Of a stretch of DNA of 64,000 nucleotides, positions 55,283 through 62,332 are shown in pieces (positions within the stretch are counted from its first letter, which is position 1; each line of letters begins with the position of its first letter). Source of the stretch: Sphingobacteriales bacterium 50-39 (lineage in GTDB: Bacteria; Bacteroidota; Bacteroidia; Chitinophagales; Chitinophagaceae); contig MKTZ01000015.1 in the NCBI GenBank assembly GCA_001898505.1, positions 372,001-436,000 on the forward strand, read 5' to 3'. The translations under genes were made by a program, and so were the position numbers. The notes beneath the pieces were generated by a model. It searched no databases, was not told the DNA's origin, and saw only the letters and a program-made list of their open reading frames with translations.

Positions 55283-55690
55283 AAATAGCTGTTTGATTAG
55301 TTTGAATGGTGTGTAACAGCCGAACCGTGTTCGACTGAGTCGTGTATCAGTCAGGCGGAATGATCACGTGGAGCCTTCGGGAGAGAAGGGCATGCAATCG
55401 TTCCAATGACCTGTCAAAGAAAGAAGCCGAGGGAGCCAAATGCAACTTATATTCGGATAGTATAGGAAATATTGACCACAACAGTAGATGCGGCAAACGC
55501 AATATATTACAGATCAATATATTAATAATATATTATCATTTTTGAAATATAACGCTCTTTGAATGAGAAAGCCTGGAATTTTTCCAAGCTCGCCACCAGT
55601 AAACCTCATTGGTCGTGTCCGGTGTAACGGAAAGTCCCTCTTTTCTGGCTAACTTTAACCCTATCCAAAAGGTTCTCATAATATAGATCG
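55283..55690. other. Divergent intergenic region between SusC 2 and permease 2
   Basis: 408 bases without a gene. It becomes very A+T-rich at 55497-55545, with three copies of the palindromic octamer AATATATT at 55501, 55516 and 55527. A -7-like TAACTTTA at 55650-55657 could serve permease 2, but no good -33 was found. No LacI-type palindrome is present, unlike locus 1. Confidence 0.6.
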
Positions 55691-58090
55691 ATGCTTAGAA
55701 GCTATTTTATAATTGCCATAAGGCATCTTTCCAGGCAAAAGCTATTCTCCGCTATAAACATTCTTTGCCTGGCTATAGGACTTAGTTTTTCCATGTTGAT
55801 CGGTATGTATGTCCTTAATGAAAAAGAGGTCAACTCGGGTATAAAGAACATCGGCAGCCAATACGTCCTAAAAAGTGAATGGAAAGAGGAAAATATAGGG
55901 GCGTCCATTACCACGCTTGGGCCTCTTGCCAGGACCATGAAAGAGGAATATCCCAACCTGGTGGAGAACTATTACAGGTTTGACCCTGTGGTGAATATAA
56001 TATCCGTAGGGGAAAAACATTTTCGTACACAGATATCCGTAGGGGACACCGGTTTTGTGTCCATGTATGGGTTCCCATTGTTATATGGCAATCCGGCCCG
56101 GGCTTTTCGCAACAATCTGTCCGCCGTCGTGACGGAAGAATTCGCTCAAAAATTCTTTGGTAGGCCCGATGTGGTAGATCAGGTCATTACCGTACAAACG
56201 CCCGCTGACGGGGGCAAACACCAGTTTGTCATTACGGCTGTGCTCAAAGGCCTGCCGGTCAACACCGTAACGAATTTTACCACCACCCCCTACCAGGTCT
56301 ATCTGCCCATGGATGCCAACCAGTATTTCCAGGGCGGCGACAGGGGAGATAACTGGTCGAATGTTTTTATGGTAGGGATGGTCGAGCTTAAAAAGGGGGT
56401 TCGTCCCGACGACCTGGCAAAACCGTTGGAGCATATCCTGGAGAAATATCAGCCACCTTTTGTCAAAGGCCGGTTGAAGGTACAATTGGCAGCCATGAGA
56501 GATTACCATATAAAGGATAATAACAACGCCATACAAAGAATGATCATTGCACTGAGTTCCACAGCGGGGCTGATCCTTTTGCTGGCCATCATCAATTTCA
56601 TAAATATCAATATTGGAACATCGATGCGCCGGCTGAAGGAAATGGGGTTACGCAAGGTATTTGGAGGATTGAAGACCCAGCTCATTTTCCAGCATATGAC
56701 GGAAGCAGTGGTATTGACGCTGATGGCCTCCGTAGTTTCCCTGGCATTATATGAACTATTGTTACCTGTTTTCAGTCAGCTGCTCGATACGCACCTCTAT
56801 CACCTTTGGCAATTCGGCTTTAATAGATTGCTTTTTGTGCTTGCCCTTGTCATAGGGGTTGGGATCTTAGCAGGTATTTATCCCGCATTCATATTAAGCT
56901 CTTTCCATGTCGTTACAGCTATAAAAGGGAAGATAAATACCCACCGGGGCGCAGAAATACTTAGAAGGGCATTGCTGGTGGTCCAGTGCACGCTGGCGAT
57001 CGTCGTTTTTATAACTGCTGTAAATGTATCAAACCAGGTATCCTACTTTTTCGAAAAAGACCTTGGATATAACAAGGACCAGATAATGATCGTCTCCTCC
57101 CTACCCCGTCAGTTTGATTCTATCGGGGTGATCAATATGGAGAATGCCAGGGCGCGGCTGTTCGACGTTCCGGGTGTGCAAGGCACATCCCTTTCCTATG
57201 ATATCCCCGATGGGAACCCTTCAGGTAATACCACCGTGTACTTTAATAATAGTACCCTGAACGTCATGCTGATGCCTGTTGATGCCGGCTTTGAAAAGGT
57301 CTATAGTCTTCAGCTAAAAGAAGGGGCTTTCCTGCCCAACAGCGCCGGAGCCCCCGGCCGGATAGTACTGAATGACGCCGCCGTAAAAGCATTGGGATGG
57401 ACCACCGCCGTAGGAAGAACGCTAAGACTCGGAGGGGCGGATGGCCCAATAATGACCGTAGCAGGCGTCGTAAAGGATTTTCATGTCGAGAGCCTGGAGA
57501 AAACTGTTCAGCCAATGATCATTGCCGGCCTGAACGAGCCTTTTACAAGATCCTATCGCTATTTCTCGGTGAAGCTCGACAATTCCAACATTGGCAGGAC
57601 CATCGGTCAGATACAGGAGAAATTCAGGGCCTCATTCCCTGAAGCAGGTTTCGACTACAGTTTTATGGACAAGAAATTTCAATCACTTTATCAATCCGAG
57701 ATCCGGCTAATGAAGGCAACCGGCATTGCCACCATCCTGAATTTTATTATCGTATTCCTGGGTATTTTTGGGATATTGACCTTTACGCTCGTCCGACGTA
57801 CAAAAGAGATGGCGGTACGCAAGGTATTGGGAGCTGAGGTAAAGAACATTATTGCAATTTTCTTAAAGGAATACAGTATCGTACTACTTATTTCAAACCT
57901 TATTGCTTGGCCAATAGCCTATTTGATCGGCAATCAATGGCTGGAAAACTACGCCTATCGCATTCATCAGAATATCTTCGCATACCTGGTTGCGCTCGCA
58001 TCTATCTTTCTCGTCGCCTATGTACTGATAGCCGTTCAATGCTTTGGCATAGCCAATGCAAATCCGGTGAACAAATTGAGAGCTGAATAG
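55691..58090 (+). CDS. MacB/FtsX-type ABC transporter permease (second)
   Basis: A 799-residue inner-membrane permease, paralogous to the one at 45355-47730 (MLRSYFIIAIRHLSRQKLFSAINILCLAIGL at the start, two FtsX units, ANPVNKLRAE at the end). The signature motifs are MRRLKEMGLRKVFGGLKTQLIFQH at about residue 315 and RTKEMAVRKVLGAEVKNIIAIFLKEY at about 705. No ATPase gene beside it. The two permeases flank the second polysaccharide locus in the same orientation; each could be an exporter or a lipoprotein- or peptide-mobilising complex partner. The start is the ATG at 55691, giving the usual N-terminal amphipathic helix. Confidence 0.88.
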   Translation: MLRSYFIIAIRHLSRQKLFSAINILCLAIGLSFSMLIGMYVLNEKEVNSGIKNIGSQYVLKSEWKEENIGASITTLGPLARTMKEEYPNLVENYYRFDPVVNIISVGEKHFRTQISVGDTGFVSMYGFPLLYGNPARAFRNNLSAVVTEEFAQKFFGRPDVVDQVITVQTPADGGKHQFVITAVLKGLPVNTVTNFTTTPYQVYLPMDANQYFQGGDRGDNWSNVFMVGMVELKKGVRPDDLAKPLEHILEKYQPPFVKGRLKVQLAAMRDYHIKDNNNAIQRMIIALSSTAGLILLLAIINFININIGTSMRRLKEMGLRKVFGGLKTQLIFQHMTEAVVLTLMASVVSLALYELLLPVFSQLLDTHLYHLWQFGFNRLLFVLALVIGVGILAGIYPAFILSSFHVVTAIKGKINTHRGAEILRRALLVVQCTLAIVVFITAVNVSNQVSYFFEKDLGYNKDQIMIVSSLPRQFDSIGVINMENARARLFDVPGVQGTSLSYDIPDGNPSGNTTVYFNNSTLNVMLMPVDAGFEKVYSLQLKEGAFLPNSAGAPGRIVLNDAAVKALGWTTAVGRTLRLGGADGPIMTVAGVVKDFHVESLEKTVQPMIIAGLNEPFTRSYRYFSVKLDNSNIGRTIGQIQEKFRASFPEAGFDYSFMDKKFQSLYQSEIRLMKATGIATILNFIIVFLGIFGILTFTLVRRTKEMAVRKVLGAEVKNIIAIFLKEYSIVLLISNLIAWPIAYLIGNQWLENYAYRIHQNIFAYLVALASIFLVAYVLIAVQCFGIANANPVNKLRAE

Positions 58091-58106
58091 CCGCCATGCG
58101 TCGGAT

Positions 58107-58907
58107 CTAAATTTTGAAGAGTTTTTCGAGAAGAATGTTGATGACCTCCGCGGCGACAAGGACAATAATGATCCATTCCAGCACGGTACTGTTCCGGTAT
58201 TGCAGAAGGTCTTTGAACAGTTCCAGATTTTCTCTGATGATCTCCAGTCCTTCCTTTATATCCCTGAACCGTTCCTGCAGGTCAAAGGTTCTTTTGAGCC
58301 CCAGATCGATCTTGTTGAGATTTTCGTCCTCCCATGTCTCGGGGGGCGAGTCGAATATGTAAAGATTCTCCGAGATGCGATTCTTCAGGTTGAGGGTCTT
58401 TCCAATGTACTTCTTCAGGTTCATGCCTGATATGGCAAGCCGGCCTCTTCTTTCCAGGCTTTGTGTATGAGAGTTCGTTTCCTCCAGCAGCCGATTGGTC
58501 TGTTCGGAGTAATAATCCAACGCCACCGACTGGCTGACATTCAGCATGATCAGACGCAGCGTATCCGTATCCGCCCCGGTGATCTCTATCTTATTATACC
58601 CGAATTTGTTTTCCTTCGCGTCCGTCTCGATCTGGAATTCTTCGCTCAGATGCTGTTCGAATGGGTTCTTACAGTATGGTGCGATCTTGTCGAGAAAGAG
58701 ATTGCAGGTATGCTCGTCCACATTTAAAAAACAGACGACTCCATATTTGAAGACATAGACATAGGACTCCGGCCCCATTTTGTAGAACAGCTCATCCGCA
58801 TCGGAGTGATAGATCCCTTCGCTAAAGGTGGTTTTAAAGGATTTGACGTCTATACTGTCGGCTATCTGGTATGATACGACTGGAAGCATAGCCGTAAGGT
58901 AGGCCAT
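58107..58907 (-). CDS. RMD1/DUF155-family protein
   Basis: About 266 residues. The RMD1/YagE (DUF155) pattern is visible: YVYVFKYGVVCFLNVDEHTC in the first third, then the helical region SQSVALDYYSEQTNRLLEETNSHTQSLERRGRL, and near the C-terminus a single membrane helix (LEWIIIVLVAAEVINILLEKLF). Relatives in eukaryotes are mitochondrial inner-membrane proteins; in bacteria the role is unknown. The start is uncertain: a TTG at 58916, ATGs at 58907 and 58889; 58907 is chosen as the longest ATG form. It converges with permease 2, 16 bases apart. Confidence 0.82.
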   Translation of the reverse strand: MAYLTAMLPVVSYQIADSIDVKSFKTTFSEGIYHSDADELFYKMGPESYVYVFKYGVVCFLNVDEHTCNLFLDKIAPYCKNPFEQHLSEEFQIETDAKENKFGYNKIEITGADTDTLRLIMLNVSQSVALDYYSEQTNRLLEETNSHTQSLERRGRLAISGMNLKKYIGKTLNLKNRISENLYIFDSPPETWEDENLNKIDLGLKRTFDLQERFRDIKEGLEIIRENLELFKDLLQYRNSTVLEWIIIVLVAAEVINILLEKLFKI

Positions 58908-58949
58908 TCCCCTCAAAATCCATATTTTTAAGTATATGGTTGTCGATAA

Positions 58950-59567
58950 TCAGCTATGACGAGCTGTGTCAACCGGCTTGGGAAATCCCTTTTCCACTTT
59001 CTTGCGCTCTGCCGAGTCAAGCGTCTCTTTTTCCATGAGGTCTATTTCTTTGTTGATCATCACCATATCGCCAGACTTTAGGGTTTCCGGCTCATTGTCT
59101 GTAGAGGAATGATAGGACTTGGTCACCTTCAGCTGTCCCTCCAGCAGGTCCGCCTGTTCGCCGGGGCTGGAGGCAAAGGCATCGACATGCAGACGCGCAA
59201 ACGGAGATTGTATGGTGATGATCAGCTGACGGGTACGGATGATGAAGGGTTTTTTATCGGCGTGCCAAACAATAAACCAGGCTTCACCGTCCAGTTCGAA
59301 GGTTCGGTCACCGGGATGATCGCTCTCGACAGCATGTAACTTCGTACTCACTGTCTGAAAAATCTTTGCCCCATCGGACAGGGTGTCGTCTATATCATGG
59401 ACCGAGTCTATTTCCGTAATATCCACCGTATCTACCTGAACGCCACGGTGCGTCCCGGTGTCGGCGCCAGCAACCTTGGGCCCGGGGCCCTTACAGGATA
59501 CTATGCCCCCTGCCAGCAGGGCGGCACATACAATACAAGTCAGTCGGGAGACAGATAAATTGATCAT
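58950..59567 (-). CDS. Lipoprotein with FecR-like domain
   Basis: A 205-residue lipoprotein. Start 59567 gives a signal peptide with lipobox GIVSCKG; an in-frame ATG further upstream would overlap the divergent gene. The domain at about 65-175 (RTFELDGEAWFIVWHADKKPFIIRTRQLIITIQSPFARLHVDAFASSP...LLEGQLKVTK) copies the FecR core pattern (ELdGEAWFdV...kPFiI...V.LLEGkV). Normal FecR proteins span the inner membrane and inhibit an ECF sigma factor; this one has a lipid anchor instead of the cytoplasmic anti-sigma part, and no sigma factor lies nearby. Function unknown. Confidence 0.7.
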   Translation of the reverse strand: MINLSVSRLTCIVCAALLAGGIVSCKGPGPKVAGADTGTHRGVQVDTVDITEIDSVHDIDDTLSDGAKIFQTVSTKLHAVESDHPGDRTFELDGEAWFIVWHADKKPFIIRTRQLIITIQSPFARLHVDAFASSPGEQADLLEGQLKVTKSYHSSTDNEPETLKSGDMVMINKEIDLMEKETLDSAERKKVEKGFPKPVDTARHS

Positions 59568-59605
59568 AGCAGGCGTGAAGCTACGAATTATCGTAGATTT
59601 GCACC

Positions 59606-60457
59606 ATGATCCACGTCGGAGAATACAACACGCTGACAGTAAAAAAGGAACTCGCATTCGGCCTCATCCTGGAGGACGGCAAGGAAGGCATACTCCTGCC
59701 CAAAAGATTCGTCCCCAAAGGCGCCCGGCCTGGAGACAAGCTAAAAGTATTCCTGTACCACGACGGCGAGGACAGGCTGATCGCTACGACACAAAGTCCA
59801 AAAGGCATCCTGGGCGACATCGTCCTGCTCCGTGTCGTCAGCGTTACGCCTCAAGGCGCCTTCCTCGACTGGGGATTGATGAAAGACCTTTTTGTCCCAA
59901 AATCCCGCCAGCTCACCGGCATGCGCAAAGGGGGCGATTACCTGGTAAAAATATATTTGGACGAACAGACAGGCCGCCTGGCCGCGTCGGAGAAAATAGA
60001 CTCCTACCTTAGCAACGAAAACCTCACCGTTAAAGAAAAGGACCTGGTCGACCTCACCGTGCTACGCCGTACCGACATCGGCTACACTGTTATCATCAAC
60101 AACCTGCACACGGGCGTACTTCACTTTAATGAAGTGTTCCGGGATATCCGGGTCGGCGACAAGTTCCAGGGCTTTATAAAGAACATCGTTCCAGCCGAGA
60201 AGTCCCCCTCCGGCGAAACACAGATCGATGTGGTGGCGGGCAAGCCCGGCTATGAAAGAACAGAGGATGCCGCTGAAAAGATCCTCCGGCTGCTAAAGGA
60301 GCACAAAGGCCGGCTTCCTTATCATGACAAGTCCGATCCGGAGGACATCTATTCCTTCTTTGGCATGAGCAAGAAAACCTTTAAGATGACCACTGGGCGG
60401 CTGTATAAGGAAAGGAAGATAAAGATCACGGAAGAGGGAATAGAGCTCGTGAAATGA
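59606..60457 (+). CDS. CvfB-like S1 RNA-binding protein
   Basis: A 283-residue cytoplasmic protein of the CvfB/YitL family. It is built of successive S1-like beta barrels (GEYNTLTVKKELAFGLILEDGKEGILLPKRFVP; LGDIVLLRVVSVTPQGAFLDWGLMKDLFVPKSRQ; DLTVLRRTDIGYTVIINNLHTGVLHFNEVF) and a C-terminal winged helix (SDPEDIYSFFGMSKKTFKMTTGRLYKERKIKI). In Staphylococcus CvfB affects virulence and RNA; in Bacteroidota the role is unstudied as far as I know. Divergent from the FecR-like lipoprotein with 38 bases between starts. Confidence 0.88.
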   Translation: MIHVGEYNTLTVKKELAFGLILEDGKEGILLPKRFVPKGARPGDKLKVFLYHDGEDRLIATTQSPKGILGDIVLLRVVSVTPQGAFLDWGLMKDLFVPKSRQLTGMRKGGDYLVKIYLDEQTGRLAASEKIDSYLSNENLTVKEKDLVDLTVLRRTDIGYTVIINNLHTGVLHFNEVFRDIRVGDKFQGFIKNIVPAEKSPSGETQIDVVAGKPGYERTEDAAEKILRLLKEHKGRLPYHDKSDPEDIYSFFGMSKKTFKMTTGRLYKERKIKITEEGIELVK

Positions 60458-60472
60458 AAAAAAGCTGTATGA

Positions 60473-60781
60473 TCATTCAATGGACAAATTCACCTTCTTC
60501 CCCAATCCAAATTCAAATATCCTGTACAAAGTAGAAAGCTGCACATCACAGTTGCCGTTCTCCAACCTGGATATATAGCTCTTCTTTGTCCCCACTTTCT
60601 CTGCCAACTGCTCCTGCGTCATATTCGCCTCTTTTCGCGCATCTTTCAATATCTCGCTGATAATAAAATGTTTCGCCTGCTTTTCAAATCTTTCCCGAGC
60701 CTTCACACCAGCCTTGCCATATTTGGTTTCCACCAGCTGATCAAAGCTCACGGTCCCTCTTATCTGTTCCTTCTTAGACAT
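60473..60781 (-). CDS. XRE-family HigA-like regulator, apparently an orphan antitoxin
   Basis: A 102-residue DNA-binding protein. The start at 60781 (MSKKEQIRGTVSFDQ) matches the usual beginning of these antitoxins; an in-frame ATG at 60847 would add 22 residues. The helix-turn-helix is NMTQEQLAEKVGTKKSYISRLENG, at about 55-78, followed by the typical ending (GKKVNLSIE). In Bacteroidota this type normally follows a RelE/HigB-like toxin gene. No intact toxin is present; only the 22-residue extension (RFTKKKTKLPTGG...KKR) resembles the toxin's C-terminal KK-rich tail. Confidence 0.78.
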   Translation of the reverse strand: MSKKEQIRGTVSFDQLVETKYGKAGVKARERFEKQAKHFIISEILKDARKEANMTQEQLAEKVGTKKSYISRLENGNCDVQLSTLYRIFEFGLGKKVNLSIE

Positions 60782-60847
60782 AATTCTTTTTTTACTGGTT
60801 GCGCCGCCCGTCGGCAATTTTGTTTTTTTCTTTGTAAATCTCCCCAC

Positions 60848-61089
60848 AAATCTCTCCTAATAACCAATGCAAAATGAAAAAACTTTCTTCCTACAGGGAA
60901 CTACTTATCAACTGTCACCATCCACCCCGTATCAAATAAAACAGGTGTTTCATCAACGGATCGAATGCGTACATGTAACCTGAACGGTTGGATCATGTAA
61001 AACCCAGCTGTGACAAACAACGACACGGCAACTCACGTGATGAGCGTTGCGTTTCTTTATCTCATTATATTATTTTAATTGTCACACTT
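60848..61089. other. Intergenic gap
   Basis: No gene seen on either strand. It would have been the place of a toxin gene upstream of the HigA-like regulator; every frame is interrupted by stops. The right half leads the TIGR03118 gene on the plus strand, but no promoter of consensus form was found. Confidence 0.5.
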
Positions 61090-62184
61090 ATGAAAAGAAG
61101 AATCTTGTTTATCCTGCTGACGCTTGGGGCAGCGGCGGCTTGTAAAAAAAGTTATAACAATGGGTATGGCGGCAACCCCACCCCTCCTCCTATGCAGGCA
61201 AACTTCCAACAGACGAATCTCGTTTCCGACATCGATGGGAATATGGCGGCAAAGGTCGACCCGACCTTACTAAACCCATGGGGCCTGGCGATCAACCCTT
61301 CTGCAGGTATTGTCTGGCTTGGCACCAATCACAACGGCACCACCAATGTTTATGATTACAATGGCAACACGGTATTGCAGCCAATCTCTATTCCCTCAGG
61401 CGGTATGCCGAATGGCGGATCTCCCACCGGGGTAGTGTTCAATGGTACGGCAGATTTTGTCATCCCATCTGTGCAAGCAGCAGCCAAGTTCATCTTTGCG
61501 AGTGAGGACGGGACTATCTCCGCCTGGGCGCCGGGCCCGTCCGCTGGCTCCGCTGTAAAAGTCGCTGATCAGTCCGGTGCCAACGCCGTATACAAGGGCT
61601 GCGCTATTGCGAGTGACGGCGGGAATAATTTCCTGTATGCGGCTAACTTCAAAGGCGGAAAGATCGACGTTTTCGACAAGGGATTTGCACCCGTCTCCGG
61701 ACGAAGCTTTACAGATCCGGCGATCCCTGCTGGTTTTGGGCCATTCAATATCGCCAATATCGATGGAATGCTGTATGTCACCTATGCCAGGTTGAAAGCA
61801 CCCGACAATCAAGACGATCAGGCAGGCGCGGGCAATGGCTATGTCGATATCTATAGTCCCGATGGCAAACTGGTCAAAAACTTTGCCTCGAAGGGAGCGC
61901 TGAACTCTCCGTGGGGTATTGCGCAGGCGCCAAATGGTTTTGGCTTGCCTTTCCATTCCATCGTCGTGGGCAACTTTGGCGACGGCTGGATAAATGTATA
62001 TGACTCGACGGGTGTTTACCTGGGGCCGATGAATAGCAATGGCAATCCTATTGTCATCAATGGGCTTTGGGCGCTGGATTTTCCTATCAATGAAGATCCT
62101 CATGGGGATCCGGCCAAGTTGTTATTTACCGCAGGACCCGGAGAGGAGGCGCATGGTTTGTATGGGTTTTTGAAGAAGCAGTAA
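61090..62184 (+). CDS. TIGR03118-family lipoprotein
   Basis: A 364-residue lipoprotein. The start at 61090 gives a signal peptide with lipobox AAACKK; an in-frame ATG at 60988 lacks one. The body is a beta propeller with the TIGR03118 opening (NLVSDIDGNMAAKVDPTLLNPWGLAINPSAGIVWLGTNHNGTTNVYDYNG) and the FASKGALNSPWGIAQAP and PHGDPAKLLFTAGPGEEAHGLYG ends. This family is of unknown function. It ends before a convergent terminator/repeat zone. Confidence 0.85.
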   Translation: MKRRILFILLTLGAAAACKKSYNNGYGGNPTPPPMQANFQQTNLVSDIDGNMAAKVDPTLLNPWGLAINPSAGIVWLGTNHNGTTNVYDYNGNTVLQPISIPSGGMPNGGSPTGVVFNGTADFVIPSVQAAAKFIFASEDGTISAWAPGPSAGSAVKVADQSGANAVYKGCAIASDGGNNFLYAANFKGGKIDVFDKGFAPVSGRSFTDPAIPAGFGPFNIANIDGMLYVTYARLKAPDNQDDQAGAGNGYVDIYSPDGKLVKNFASKGALNSPWGIAQAPNGFGLPFHSIVVGNFGDGWINVYDSTGVYLGPMNSNGNPIVINGLWALDFPINEDPHGDPAKLLFTAGPGEEAHGLYGFLKKQ

Positions 62185-62207
62185 CGACCATTCAATTGTG
62201 AGCAAGG

Positions 62208-62233
62208 AAGGACGTCCCGATGGGGGCGTCCTT
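62208..62233. terminator. Terminator-like hairpin after the TIGR03118 gene
   Basis: Imperfect stem AAGGACG...CGTCCTT with inner CCC/GGG and loop GAT. The T-run on the plus strand is poor (CTT), so it may act with the adjoining repeat hairpins. Confidence 0.5.
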
Positions 62234-62325
62234 ACCAGGAACCGCCGGCGGCGGTTCGTCCGAAGGACAGACATTAGCCCTATGCGGGAATTGGGCTATT
62301 TTCGGGCGAAGACCAATTCCCGCAC
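62234..62325 (-). repeat. Dispersed three-hairpin repeat, copy 2 (hairpin 2 deleted)
   Basis: Inverse orientation to copy 1. It keeps hairpin 1 (11-base-pair stem 62284-62294/62313-62323) and hairpin 3 but lacks the roughly 45-base hairpin 2 block. In hairpin 3 the stem is longer (GAACCGCCG/CGGCGGTTC type) than in copy 1, with changes on both arms that keep pairing. It lies between two convergent genes. Confidence 0.8.
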
Positions 62326-62332
62326 TTATTAT

